Below, piece after piece: positions 56,370-64,000 of a DNA stretch of 64,000 nucleotides. Origin of the DNA: Nocardioides aurantiacus. GTDB taxonomy: Bacteria > Actinomycetota > Actinomycetes > Propionibacteriales > Nocardioidaceae. The DNA is taken from assembly GCF_003752505.1 (NCBI RefSeq), contig NZ_RKHO01000001.1, positions 1,116,001-1,180,000 on the forward strand, written 5' to 3'. Position numbers and translations under genes: made by a program. Under the pieces are notes generated by a model. The model did not search any database, had not been told where the DNA came from, and saw only the letters and a program-made list of their open reading frames with translations. Position 1 is the stretch's first letter, and each line of letters opens with the position of its first letter.

Positions 56370-58103
56370 ATGAGCCCGTCGACGTGGAACCGGCCGGTGC
56401 CGCTCATCGGCGACCGGACCTCGGCGGCCGAGCGGGCCGAGGACGTGGCGGCCTGGGCGTTCCCGGAGCCGGCCCGGCAGGCGTTGCACGACGTGGTCGC
56501 CGCGCGGCGCGACATCCGCCGCTACCGGCCCGACCCGGTCGAGCCCGAGGTGCTGCAGCGGGTGCTGGCCGCCGCGCACGCCGCGCCGTCGGTCGGGCAC
56601 AGCCAGCCGTGGCGGTTCGTGGTGGTCTCGGAGCCGGCGACGCGCGAGCGGGCCGCTCGGATGGCCGACGAGCAGCGGCTGCGCCAGGCCGCCCAGCTCG
56701 AGCCCGATGCCGCGCGGCGGCTGCTCGACCTGCAGCTGGAGGGCATCCGCGAGGCGCCGCTGGGCGTGGTGGTGGCCTGCGACCGACGTACGCCGGCCGC
56801 CGGGGTGCTGGGCCGCGCCACCTTCCCCGACGCCGACCTGTGGTCGTGCGCCTGCGCGATCCAGAACCTGTGGCTCGCCGCGCGGGCCGAGGGCCTGGGC
56901 GTGGGCTGGGTGACGCTGTTCGACCCGGCCGACCTCGAGGGGCTGCTGGGCCTGCCCGACGGCGTCGTGACGCTGGGCTGGCTGTGCCTGGGCTGGCCCG
57001 ACGAGCGCCCGCCCGCGCCGGGCCTGGAGCGGGCCGGCTGGTCGCGGCGGCAGCCCGTCGCCGACGTCGTGATGGCCGAGCGGTGGACCGAGGCCGACGC
57101 CGCCCCCGCACCGCCGCCCTCGCACCTGCGGGCCCCCGGCCGTGCCGAGGTCGTCGAGGTGCGCGACCACGCCGACGCGATGCTCACCCCGCCCGGCTCG
57201 CTGGGCCTGCTCGACCGTGCCGTCGACCGGCTCGAGGCCGCCGCCCGGCTGCGCCCCGACCCGCACCCGACGGGTGGTGCGCTTCTCGTGGTCGCCGGCC
57301 GGCACCCCGTCACCCGCCACGGCGTCAGTGCCTACGCCGACGCGGTCACCGACGACGTCGTGGCCGCCGCCCGCGCCGGCGAGTCGGCGGGGGCGGCCGC
57401 CGCCCGGGCCGCCCACCTCGCCTTCCGCAGCCACGACGCGGGCACCGCCACCGGCGACCTCGTCCACGACGACGCGCTCACCGCTCCCGCCACGGCCGCC
57501 CTGGTGACCGACGGGCGTGAGCTCGGCCGGGACCTGGCCCGCGACCACCTGCTCGTGGCGGTCGGCGAGGTCGGCGTCGGCAACACCACGGTGGCCGCCG
57601 CGCTGGCCGCGCTGCTCCTCGACCTGGCCCCCGACGACGTGGTCGGGCTGGGCTCGGGGGCCGACTCCGCGATGCTCGAGCGCAAGCGCGGGGTGGTGGC
57701 CCGGGCGCTGGCGCGGGCGCGGACGGCCGGGTCGATCGGCGCCCTCGAGGCGCTGGGCGCGGTCGGCGGGCCCGAGGTCGCGGTGCTGGCCGGGGTGGTG
57801 CTCGGGGCTGCGGAGGGCGGTGCGGTGACGGTGCTCGACGGGCTCGCCACCAGCGTCGCCGCGGTGGTCGCGACCCGGCTGGAGCCGGGGGTGGCGGCCT
57901 ACCTGGTGGCCGGCCAGCGCAGCCGCGAGCGCGCCCACGCCCGCGTCCTGGAGCACCTCGGCCTCGAGCCGCTGCTCGACCTGCGGCTGCGCGCGGGCGA
58001 GGGCGTCGGAGCGGCGTTGGCGTCCGGCACGCTGCTGAGCGGGTTGGAGCTGCGCCGCGGCACCGGCCGCACCACGGCCCCGTCGGGCCCCGCACACAGC
58101 TGA
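56370..58103 (+). CDS. cobT: BluB-CobT fusion: dimethylbenzimidazole synthase joined to DMB phosphoribosyltransferase
   Basis: A 577-residue fusion. Residues 1-235 are BluB, the flavin-destroying enzyme that makes 5,6-dimethylbenzimidazole from FMNH2 and oxygen: VVAARRDIRRYRPDPVEPEVL, HAAPSVGHSQPWRFVVV, LWSCACAIQNLWLAARAEGLGVGWVTLFDP. Residues 255-577 are CobT, which turns DMB into alpha-ribazole phosphate: TPPGSLGLLDRAVDRLEAAA, VAVGEVGVGNTTVAAALAALLLDL, and the catalytic Glu544 in RAGEGVGAAL. The usual ADHGV loop is changed to AGRHPVTRHGVSAY. The fusion channels base synthesis to activation. It has its own probably leaderless promoter. Confidence 0.93.
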   Translation: MSPSTWNRPVPLIGDRTSAAERAEDVAAWAFPEPARQALHDVVAARRDIRRYRPDPVEPEVLQRVLAAAHAAPSVGHSQPWRFVVVSEPATRERAARMADEQRLRQAAQLEPDAARRLLDLQLEGIREAPLGVVVACDRRTPAAGVLGRATFPDADLWSCACAIQNLWLAARAEGLGVGWVTLFDPADLEGLLGLPDGVVTLGWLCLGWPDERPPAPGLERAGWSRRQPVADVVMAERWTEADAAPAPPPSHLRAPGRAEVVEVRDHADAMLTPPGSLGLLDRAVDRLEAAARLRPDPHPTGGALLVVAGRHPVTRHGVSAYADAVTDDVVAAARAGESAGAAAARAAHLAFRSHDAGTATGDLVHDDALTAPATAALVTDGRELGRDLARDHLLVAVGEVGVGNTTVAAALAALLLDLAPDDVVGLGSGADSAMLERKRGVVARALARARTAGSIGALEALGAVGGPEVAVLAGVVLGAAEGGAVTVLDGLATSVAAVVATRLEPGVAAYLVAGQRSRERAHARVLEHLGLEPLLDLRLRAGEGVGAALASGTLLSGLELRRGTGRTTAPSGPAHS

Positions 58104-58138
58104 GGCCGCGACCCCGCGTGGTGCGGGGTCGCGGCCTC
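58102..58138. terminator. Strong bidirectional terminator
   Basis: A perfect 16-bp stem, GAGGCCGCGACCCCGC (58102-58117) with GCGGGGTCGCGGCCTC (58123-58138) and a 5-base loop, starts inside the stop codon of bluB-cobT and faces the end of hup on the other strand. Confidence 0.85.
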
Positions 58139-58172
58139 GGGCCGTGTCAGACGGGGCTCGCGCCCCGGGGCG

Positions 58173-58451
58173 TCACTTGCCGGCGGTCGCGTTCTTGAAC
58201 GCGGTGGCGGCCTTGAAGCCGGGGACCGTGGTCGCGGCGATCTTGATCGTCTCGCCCGACTGGGGGTTGCGACCCTCGCGCGCCGAACGGGCGCGGGGCT
58301 CGAAGGTGCCCAGCCCGGGGATCTGCAGCTTGTCGCCCCCGGCGACGGTCGAGGTCACGGTGTCGACCAGCGCGGCCAGGGCGCGGTCGGCGTCGGCCTT
58401 GCTCAGCTCGGCCTTGTCCGCGATGGCGGCGACCAGCTCGTCCTTCTTCAC
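58173..58451 (-). CDS. hup: HU-family DNA-binding protein
   Basis: A 92-residue nucleoid protein. MKKDELVAAIADKAELSKADADRALAALVDTVTSTV is the helical N-terminus, GLGTFEPRARSAREGRNPQSGETIKI is the DNA-binding arm with the conserved Arg and the Pro that intercalates, and VPGFKAATAFKNAT is the end. It lacks the long Lys/Ala tail of actinobacterial HupB, a tail which instead appears on the WS/DGAT protein in this window. GTG start with AGGAGA 5 bases upstream. It ends at the strong shared terminator. Confidence 0.94.
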   Translation of the reverse strand: MKKDELVAAIADKAELSKADADRALAALVDTVTSTVAGGDKLQIPGLGTFEPRARSAREGRNPQSGETIKIAATTVPGFKAATAFKNATAGK

Positions 58452-58562
58452 GTTTGTCTCCTAGCGATGTCCGGTGTGGGCGGCTCTGCCCGCACTCGAC
58501 CCTAGGTGGTCCGGAGCGGCATCACCACGCCCGGTGGGGCTCCCAGCGTGTCGCGGCGGGGT

Positions 58563-59741
58563 TCAGCGGGGCTCCCGGGCCCGCGCCAGCACCCCGCCCG
58601 GCCCCAGCGCGAGCCGCGCGAAGCGCTCGCCGATCAGCGCGTGGGTGGCGTCGTCGGGGTGCAGGCCGTCCGGCAGCGGCAGCTCGCCGGCGTCGGCCTC
58701 GCCGTAGAGCTCCCGGCCGTCGAGGTAGGCCAGGTGGGGGTCCTCACCGGTGCGCTCGGCCACCACCCGCGCGAGGTCCTCGCGGACCCGCTCCAGGGTG
58801 AGCCGGGTGGGGTCGCTCGGGTCGCCGCTGGCGCGGAAGGCCACCCGGCCCTCCGCGAAGGCGGCGGCGTCGGGCACCAGCGGACCCGGCGTCTGCTCGT
58901 GCAGCGGGCACAGGATCGGCGAGACCAGCAGCAGCGGGGTGTCGGGGTGGCCGTCGCGGACCGTGTCCAGGAAGCCGTGCACGGCCGGGGCGAAGGCACG
59001 GCGCCGCACCAGGTCGGCGTTGACGACGTTGATCCCGAGCTTGAGGCTGAGGAGGTCGGCGGGGGCGTCGCGGACGGTGCGGGCGACGAAGGGGTCGAGC
59101 AGCGCCCCGCCGCCGAAGCCCAGGTTGACCAGCTCGACCCCGGCCGCGGCGGCGGCCAGCGCCGGCCAGGTGCCGGTGGGGGTCACGGCGTTCGAGCCGT
59201 GGCTCACCGAGCTGCCGTGGTGCAGCCAGGTGGGCCGTCCGTGCGTCGGCGCGGGGGTCACGGGGGCGTCGGCGCGCAGCGCCACCAGCTCGGTGGTCTC
59301 GTCGTGCGGCAGCCACAGCACGAGGTCCTTCTCGCCCGCCGGGAGGCGGTCGAAGCGCAGCATGGCGACCGGTCCCTCGAGCCGCTCGAAGCGGCCGGTG
59401 CCCATGTCGATGCGCAGCGTCCGGCCGCCGGTGGCGGACGCGGTGGCCACGACCCGGCCGTCGAGCACCAGCTCGTGCACGCCGTCGGGCCGGGGCGGCG
59501 CACCGACGTACACCCGCTTGGTGGGCAGCACGTCGAGCTCGAGGACGGTGGCGGCCGTGCGCAGCGCCAGCCGTACGCCGGAGGGCTGCGTCTCGGCCAT
59601 CGCCAGCTGCTCGTCGGGGATCCGGGCCCGGGCTCCGGCGGGCAGCCGGTGGGGGAGCAGCCCGTGCTCGGTGCGCTCGAGGTCCAGGGCGCCGCGCACC
59701 AGGTCGGGGACGAGCGGCACGTCGTGGAGCGGGGTGGTCAC
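58563..59741 (-). CDS. SGNH/GDSL-family hydrolase
   Basis: A 392-residue protein with an N-terminal beta-rich jelly-roll-like domain (about 1-165) and a C-terminal SGNH esterase domain (170-385). Block I is LHHGSSVSHGSN (catalytic Ser), block II is LVNLGFGGGALL (Gly), block III is KLGINVVN (Asn), block V is LPDGLHPDD (Asp, His). No signal peptide is present, so it acts inside the cell; substrates may be carbohydrate or lipid esters. The GTG overlaps the stop of the TetR regulator gene upstream, forming a two-gene operon. Confidence 0.88.
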   Translation of the reverse strand: MTTPLHDVPLVPDLVRGALDLERTEHGLLPHRLPAGARARIPDEQLAMAETQPSGVRLALRTAATVLELDVLPTKRVYVGAPPRPDGVHELVLDGRVVATASATGGRTLRIDMGTGRFERLEGPVAMLRFDRLPAGEKDLVLWLPHDETTELVALRADAPVTPAPTHGRPTWLHHGSSVSHGSNAVTPTGTWPALAAAAAGVELVNLGFGGGALLDPFVARTVRDAPADLLSLKLGINVVNADLVRRRAFAPAVHGFLDTVRDGHPDTPLLLVSPILCPLHEQTPGPLVPDAAAFAEGRVAFRASGDPSDPTRLTLERVREDLARVVAERTGEDPHLAYLDGRELYGEADAGELPLPDGLHPDDATHALIGERFARLALGPGGVLARAREPR

Positions 59742-60343
59742 GGGGTCTCCCGAGGGGTCGGAGGAGTGTCGTCGCTGGGGTGGCGGGGCCGGCTCAGCAG
59801 CGCGTCGAGCGCGTCGAGCAGCCAGTCCCAGGTCGCGGCGGGGGCCGGCCGGCTGTGGTCGAAGCCGCCGGCGAGCTCGAGGCTGACGAACCCGTGCAGC
59901 AGGCTGCCCAGCAGCCGCACCGCGTGGGTCTCGTCGGGCTCGCCGAGGTCGTAGTCGCGCAGCACCGACCTCATCAGCCGGGAGTGGCGGGGGCCGGCGC
60001 TCGCGGCGGCGGTGGCCGGGTCGAGCGGGGTGCGGGTCGCGGCGTACCGCCCGGGGTGGGTGCGGGCGTAGTCGCGGTAGACCGCGGCGAAGGCCCTCAC
60101 GGCGTCGCGCCCGGCGCGCCCGGCGACGGCGTCGGCGGCCCGGTCGGTCATCTCGGCCAGCGCCAGCAGGGCGATGCCGGTGCGCAGGTCGGCGGCGCCG
60201 GCGAGGTGGGAGTAGAGGCTGGCCACGCGCACGTCGAAGCGCCGCGCCAGCTCCGAGGGCGTCACCGCCTCGATCCCGACCTCGTCGGCCAGCTCGGCGC
60301 CGGCACGCACCAGCCGCTCGCGGGTCAGGCCGGCGCGGGGCAC
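59738..60343 (-). CDS. TetR-family regulator
   Basis: A 201-residue repressor-type protein. The HTH (about 5-50) reads LTRERLVRAGAELADEVGIEAVTPSELARRFDVRVASLYSHLAGAADLRTGI, typical of TetR/AcrR. The ligand domain (60-190) resembles the TetR_C_33 group (WxxLLDALDALL near the end). GTG 60343 is the start; a palindrome upstream at 60380 is the likely operator. The stop overlaps the hydrolase start, so it probably controls that gene and itself, perhaps also the MFS exporter that ends upstream. Confidence 0.88.
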   Translation of the reverse strand: MPRAGLTRERLVRAGAELADEVGIEAVTPSELARRFDVRVASLYSHLAGAADLRTGIALLALAEMTDRAADAVAGRAGRDAVRAFAAVYRDYARTHPGRYAATRTPLDPATAAASAGPRHSRLMRSVLRDYDLGEPDETHAVRLLGSLLHGFVSLELAGGFDHSRPAPAATWDWLLDALDALLSRPRHPSDDTPPTPRETP

Positions 60344-60379
60344 GACGTCGTCCTCGGGATCACCCCGCCAGCATCGCGT

Positions 60380-60396
60380 GCCTAAAGACGTTAGGC
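60380..60396. promoter_or_regulatory. Palindromic operator upstream of the TetR gene
   Basis: GCCTAAAGACGTTAGGC is a 17-base sequence with perfect 6-bp arms (GCCTAA / TTAGGC). It lies 37-53 bp before the TetR start codon in an AT-richer patch that also continues CAAATTGCTAGG. Size and symmetry fit a TetR-family operator. Confidence 0.55.
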
Positions 60397-60402
60397 AAAT
60401 TG

Positions 60403-61926
60403 CTAGGTGGTTTCGTGCTCGACCGCGGCCGGCGGGCCGCCCGGTGAGCAGTGGTGCTCGGGCGGGCAGGCCGCGCAGTCCTCGCGCCGTGGCTGCCGGC
60501 GCGGCACGGCGACGAACGACAGCAGGCCGGCGACGACGAGCAGGGCCGCGGCGGCGCCCATCACGGTGCCGAACCCGTCGACGACGCGGGCGGGGTCGGT
60601 CAGACCGCTGCCCCCGAGCCCGCCGACGAGCGGCACGGCGGCCACGGCGACCAGGCCGGCCGTGCGGGCCGCGGCGTTGTTGACGCCGCTCGCCAGCCCG
60701 ACCAGGTCGTCGGGTGCGGAGGCGAGCACGGTCGCGGTCAGTGGCGTCACCATCAGGGTCAGGCCGAGGCCGAAGACCGTGGCCGGGGCGAGCACGTCGA
60801 GGGCGTAGGACACCTCGGCGTCGATGCGGCCCAGCCAGACCACGCCGACGGCGGCCAGGAGCGGCCCCGCCGTCATCGGCAGCCGGGGGCCGAGGCGGTC
60901 CGAGAGCGAGCCGGCGCGCGAGGAGAGCAGCAGCATGCACAGCGTCACCGGCGAGAGCGCGAGGCCGGCGAGCAGCGGCGAGTAGCCCGCCCCCACCTGG
61001 ACGGCGATGCCGACCGAGAAGAAGACCGCGCCCAGGGCGGCGTACGCCAGGAGGGTGACGGCGTTGGTGACCACGAAGACCCGCGACCCGAGCAGCGCGC
61101 CCGGCACCAGCGGCTCCCGCGCGCTGCGCTCGCGCAGCACGAAGCCGACCGCCGCGAGCGCGCCGAGGGCGAGGCCGAGCAGGACGCGTCCGTCGGTGAG
61201 GCCGTACGACGCCCAGGCGGTGAGCGCGTAGGAGACCAGGCCCAGCGCCGCGGCCAGCCACAGCGCGCCCGGCCAGTCGAGGTGCCCGGCGGTGCGGCTG
61301 GGCGGGACGTCGGGCACGTGGCGCCGGGTCACCACGACCACGATCAGCGCGAGCGGGAGGTTGACCAGGAACGCCCACCGCCAGTCGCCGACGGCGATCA
61401 GCCAGCCGCCGACGAAGGGCCCGATGGCGCCCGCGACGCCGGTCAGGCCCGACCACGAGCCGATCGCCCGCGCCCGGTCGCCGGGGGCGAAGCTGTGCTG
61501 CAGGATCGCCAGGCTGCCCGGGGTCAGCAGCGCCGCGCCGACGCCCTGGACGGCGCGGCCGGCGATCAGGGTGCCGACGTCGGGCGCCAGCCCGCACGCG
61601 CCGGAGGCGACTGCGAAGAGGGTGACGCCCAGCAGGAACACCCGCCGCTGGCCGAAGGTGTCGCCGAGCGCACCGCCCACCAGCACCAGCGCCGCCAGGG
61701 CGAGCGCGTAGGCGTTGACGACCCAGGTCAGCGACTGCGAGCCGGCGCCGAGCTCCTCGCCGATGCGGGGGAGCGCCAGGTTGACGACGGTGGCGTCGAT
61801 GAACGTGAGCGCCGCGCCCAGGACGGTCGCGGCCAGCACCCAGCGGGCGCGGGGCTCACCGGACCGGAGCGCCCCGGTCGGCGGCGGTGTCGGTCCGGGC
61901 GTCGTCGAGCCGGGTCGGGTGCTCAC
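60403..61926 (-). CDS. MFS drug exporter (DHA2, 14 segments)
   Basis: A 507-residue multidrug exporter of the EmrB/QacA type. Motif A is GGALGDTFGQRRVFLLG, motif C is TGVAGAIGPFVGGWLI, and 14 membrane segments can be traced. The opening VLAATVLGAALTFIDATVVNLALPRIGEEL is typical of the family. The C-terminal tail is cytoplasmic and contains EDCAACPPEHHCSPG, a small Cys/His cluster that might bind zinc. GTG 61926 overlaps the PAP2 gene by 71 bp; a later GTG is possible. Export substrate unknown. Confidence 0.9.
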   Translation of the reverse strand: MSTRPGSTTPGPTPPPTGALRSGEPRARWVLAATVLGAALTFIDATVVNLALPRIGEELGAGSQSLTWVVNAYALALAALVLVGGALGDTFGQRRVFLLGVTLFAVASGACGLAPDVGTLIAGRAVQGVGAALLTPGSLAILQHSFAPGDRARAIGSWSGLTGVAGAIGPFVGGWLIAVGDWRWAFLVNLPLALIVVVVTRRHVPDVPPSRTAGHLDWPGALWLAAALGLVSYALTAWASYGLTDGRVLLGLALGALAAVGFVLRERSAREPLVPGALLGSRVFVVTNAVTLLAYAALGAVFFSVGIAVQVGAGYSPLLAGLALSPVTLCMLLLSSRAGSLSDRLGPRLPMTAGPLLAAVGVVWLGRIDAEVSYALDVLAPATVFGLGLTLMVTPLTATVLASAPDDLVGLASGVNNAAARTAGLVAVAAVPLVGGLGGSGLTDPARVVDGFGTVMGAAAALLVVAGLLSFVAVPRRQPRREDCAACPPEHHCSPGGPPAAVEHETT

Positions 61927-62584
61927 GACTCCGCACGGTACGCCGCGGCGGGCGTCGGGCCGGCGGGGCGAGCGCGTGCGCGATCCCGCCGACCACCGCG
62001 GCCAGCAGGACGGCGGCGACCACGTCGCTGGGCCGGTGCCAGCGCAGCATCACGGTCGCGGCCCCGGCCACCGCGGCGGCGGCCGTGCCGGCGAGCAGCG
62101 CGGTGCCGTTGAGCAGCCGCGGCACGGCCAGCACCAGCCCGGCCGCGAGCCCCGCCACGGCCGCGGTGTGGCCGCTCGGCAGCGAGTTGCCGGCCGCCCC
62201 GGCAACCAGCTCGGGCCGGTCGAGCAGCAGCTTGAGCAGCCGCGCCAGCACCGGCGTCGCGCCGACCGTGGCGACGACCGCCAGCGCGCGCCGGGGGCCG
62301 TGGACGGCCAGGGCCAGCAGCCCGAGCGCCAGGCCGGCGAGCAGCACGGTCCCGGCCGAGACCAGCGCCAGCAGCTCCGCCGAGGTGCCGCGCCCCGGGA
62401 GGGTGTCGGCCGCCCAGACCATCAGCCGGTCGTCGAGGTACTGCCCCTCCGGCGTGAGCACCGCCGCGGCGTACACCCCGGCGAGCGCGAGCGCCGCCAC
62501 CACCGCGAGCAGCACGCCCCTTCGCACGTCACGGCGCACGTCACGGCCGCGCCCGGTGGGTGCGGGGGAGCGGTCGTGCGTCAC
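61856..62584 (-). CDS. PAP2-family phosphatase
   Basis: A 242-residue membrane phosphatase. Motif 1 is KLLLDRPEL, motif 2 is LPSGHTAAVAG (catalytic His), and motif 3 is RWHRPSDVV (His nucleophile, Asp). Six membrane segments are visible. Substrates are usually undecaprenyl diphosphate or phosphatidate. GTG 62584 is the start, giving an intact first segment. Its 3' end overlaps the MFS gene by 71 bp, so the two are on one mRNA. Confidence 0.88.
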   Translation of the reverse strand: MTHDRSPAPTGRGRDVRRDVRRGVLLAVVAALALAGVYAAAVLTPEGQYLDDRLMVWAADTLPGRGTSAELLALVSAGTVLLAGLALGLLALAVHGPRRALAVVATVGATPVLARLLKLLLDRPELVAGAAGNSLPSGHTAAVAGLAAGLVLAVPRLLNGTALLAGTAAAAVAGAATVMLRWHRPSDVVAAVLLAAVVGGIAHALAPPARRPPRRTVRSREHPTRLDDARTDTAADRGAPVR

Positions 62585-62676
62585 GGGGACCTCCTGGGCC
62601 GGTCGGGGTCGTCGATCATCCCCGGTCGACCTGAGACGACCCTGTGCGAGGCGGGGCTTGTCTGGCGAACACTCAC

Positions 62677-62695
62677 GATATATCGTCGACATATC
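62677..62695. promoter_or_regulatory. PadR-type operator
   Basis: GATATATCGTCGACATATC has symmetric ends GATAT / ATATC and contains the perfect palindrome CGATATATCG shifted left. This AT-rich patch stands out in GC-rich DNA, 65-83 bp before the padR ATG, and matches the ATAT-containing sites that PadR regulators bind to repress themselves. Confidence 0.6.
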
Positions 62696-62759
62696 AAGAA
62701 CGTGTCGGTGAGTCCGTGACCGAACCCGGACCCGACACCCCCGACGAAGGAGATCCCCC

Positions 62760-63533
62760 ATGAGACACCCCCTCTTCAGCTCCGATGACGAGCCCGTACG
62801 CCGCCAGCGCGGCGGGAGCGGGCGAGGTCGCGGCTACCGCGGCCACGAGGGCTGGGCCGGCCCCTGGGGCGCCGCCCTCGGCGGTCCGCCGCCGTGGGTC
62901 GCGCAGATGTTCGGCCCCGACCTGACCGGGATGCACCGCCGCGGCGGTGGCCCCGGTGGCGGTCGCGGGCGGCCGCGCGCCCGTCGGGGCGACGTGCGCT
63001 CCGCGATCCTCGACGTGCTGGCCACCTCGCCCGAGGGCATGAACGGCTACCAGGTCATCCAGCAGATCGCCGAGCGCTCCCACCACCAGTGGAAGCCCAG
63101 CCCGGGGTCGGTCTACCCGACGATCTCGCAGCTGGAGGACGAGGGCCTCGTCGAGGACGCGCCCTCGGGCCGCAAGGCGCTGCAGCTGACCGCCGAGGGC
63201 CGGGCCTACGTCGTCGACCACCCCGAGGAGCTGGCGGCCGTGTGGGCGCCGTTCGTGCCGGAGGAGGACGACCACGAGGCCGTCAACTTCAAGCAGGTGA
63301 TCGGCCAGACCGTCGGCGCGATCGTGCAGGTCGTCAGCACCGGCACGCCCGACCAGCGGGAGAAGGCGTTGCACATCCTCGCCGAGACGCGGCGCCAGAT
63401 GTACGGCCTGCTCGCCGAGGGCCCGGACGACCTCGACGAGGACCTCGAGGGCGACCTCGACGCCCCCGACGAGCTCGACGAGCTCGACGAGCTCGACGAG
63501 ACCCACGACGGCACGGACCCGCGGGAGCGGTGA
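62760..63533 (+). CDS. PadR-family regulator
   Basis: A 257-residue regulator. A Gly/Arg/Pro-rich lead (1-75) precedes the PadR winged helix (about 78-150): RSAILDVLATSPEGMNGYQVIQQIAERSHHQWKPSPGSVYPTISQLEDEGLVED, then GRKALQLTAEGRAYV. A helical dimer part follows, and the C-terminus is a run of DEL repeats (DELDELDELDET). PadR proteins repress transcription until a small molecule or stress releases them. ATG 62760 has an ideal GAAGGAGATCCCCC site. The stop overlaps the next start. Confidence 0.92.
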   Translation: MRHPLFSSDDEPVRRQRGGSGRGRGYRGHEGWAGPWGAALGGPPPWVAQMFGPDLTGMHRRGGGPGGGRGRPRARRGDVRSAILDVLATSPEGMNGYQVIQQIAERSHHQWKPSPGSVYPTISQLEDEGLVEDAPSGRKALQLTAEGRAYVVDHPEELAAVWAPFVPEEDDHEAVNFKQVIGQTVGAIVQVVSTGTPDQREKALHILAETRRQMYGLLAEGPDDLDEDLEGDLDAPDELDELDELDETHDGTDPRER

Positions 63534-63967
63534 TGGCCGAGCTGCGCATCGGTGACGGCGAGCGCGAGTCCGCGGTGGCGGCCCTGGGGGAGCACTACGC
63601 CCAGGGCCGCCTCACCAAGGACGAGTACGACGAGCGCAGCGACGCCGCCTGGACCGCCCGCACCGCCGGCGACCTGCGACCGCTGTTCGCCGACCTGCCC
63701 GCCTCCGCGGCGGGACCGGTCGCGCCGCGCCCGGGGCCAGGTGGGGTGGCGACCCCGCCCCCTCGTCGCCAGGTGCCCTGGAAGGCGCTGCTGATCGCCC
63801 TGGCGGTGCTCGGCGTGCTCACCAACGGCAAGCTGGTCCTGGTGGCGCTGCTGCTGTGGTTCGTGCTCGCCCGGCACCGCGCGGTGCCGCACCCGCCGTG
63901 GGTCCACCGCGGCCCGGCTGCCCCGCCCCCGCCGCCGTGGGGCAGCGGAGGTGGTCACCGCCGCTGA
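63533..63967 (+). CDS. DUF1707 membrane protein
   Basis: A 144-residue protein with an N-terminal DUF1707 domain (LRIGDGERESAVAALGEHYAQGRLTKDEYDERSDAAWTARTAGDLRPLFADLP), which resembles SHOCT-type helices, then a Pro-rich link and one or two membrane segments (about 84-111), and a Pro/His-rich tail. Such proteins follow PadR genes in many actinobacteria and may be sensors or envelope stress factors. The ATG overlaps the padR stop as TGATG. It is the last gene of the window. Confidence 0.88.
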   Translation: MAELRIGDGERESAVAALGEHYAQGRLTKDEYDERSDAAWTARTAGDLRPLFADLPASAAGPVAPRPGPGGVATPPPRRQVPWKALLIALAVLGVLTNGKLVLVALLLWFVLARHRAVPHPPWVHRGPAAPPPPPWGSGGGHRR

Positions 63968-64000
63968 TCGCTGCCAGGGTGGGCGAGTCCCGACCGGGAC

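Noticed and set aside
63468-63500. GACGAGCTC repeat in padR as a mobile or CRISPR-like repeat
   Set aside because: It is a three-to-four-fold 9-bp run inside a coding region that encodes an acidic DEL tail; no spacers exist.

Overview
The window is very GC-rich DNA with many GTG starts and stop/start overlaps of the GTGA type. It carries a SARP regulator, a WS/DGAT acyltransferase, a mycothiol-type DinB-fold protein, CbtA/CbtB and several apparently leaderless genes. Together these point to an actinobacterium. A Nocardioides-like genus of the Propionibacteriales is my best guess from gene content and style, not from any search. I see no rRNA, tRNA, CRISPR array, insertion sequence or phage gene.

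Layout. 1-4.3 kb holds housekeeping and stress genes: the end of carbamate kinase, a tandem universal stress protein, a PAS-fold protein, a CoA-binding protein and an acyl-CoA dehydrogenase. 4.6-17.6 kb reads as an accessory secreted-redox locus. It contains a secreted protein of unknown family, an operon of Tat-exported multicopper oxidase, His-rich membrane protein and signal peptidase I, then a SARP activator, a NarL-type two-component pair, a lytic transglycosylase, and a 1596-residue exported animal-type heme peroxidase with RTX calcium repeats and three Fn3 domains. 18-29 kb is mixed metabolism: a CPBP protease, CsbD, WS/DGAT with a histone-like tail, methyltransferase, small membrane proteins, flavin and molybdenum oxidoreductases, a sugar-alcohol dehydrogenase and galactokinase.

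29.1-58.1 kb is a nearly complete aerobic cobalamin region. It covers corrin ring methylation and contraction (cobIJ fusion, cobG-like, cobM, cobF, cobK, cobL, cobH), amidation (cobB-cobC fusion, cobQ), cobalt uptake and insertion (cbtBA, cobN, and a fused AAA/VWA chelatase subunit), adenosylation (cobO) and nucleotide-loop assembly (cobD, cobU, cobS, bluB-cobT fusion). Four cobalamin riboswitches lead cobN, cbtBA, the chelatase-cobO-cobBC operon and the cobG-cobH-cobIJ operon. cobL and bluB-cobT have no riboswitch and look leaderless. cobA (SUMT) is not in the window. The CobG-like protein lacks the C-terminal part that normally carries the iron-sulfur cysteines. A block of genes unrelated to B12 (37-42.4 kb) interrupts the region; it includes a tandem pair of paralogous membrane proteins of unknown family and is preceded by an 80-bp inverted-repeat element.

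58.2-64 kb holds HU, an SGNH hydrolase with a TetR regulator, an MFS exporter, a PAP2 phosphatase, and a PadR regulator with a DUF1707 membrane protein behind a palindromic operator.

The strongest leads are the paired multicopper oxidase and MopA-like peroxidase with their own regulators (possible extracellular Mn(II) or phenol oxidation), the truncated CobG inside an otherwise complete aerobic pathway, the gene fusions in the B12 region, and two short symmetric bidirectional promoters.
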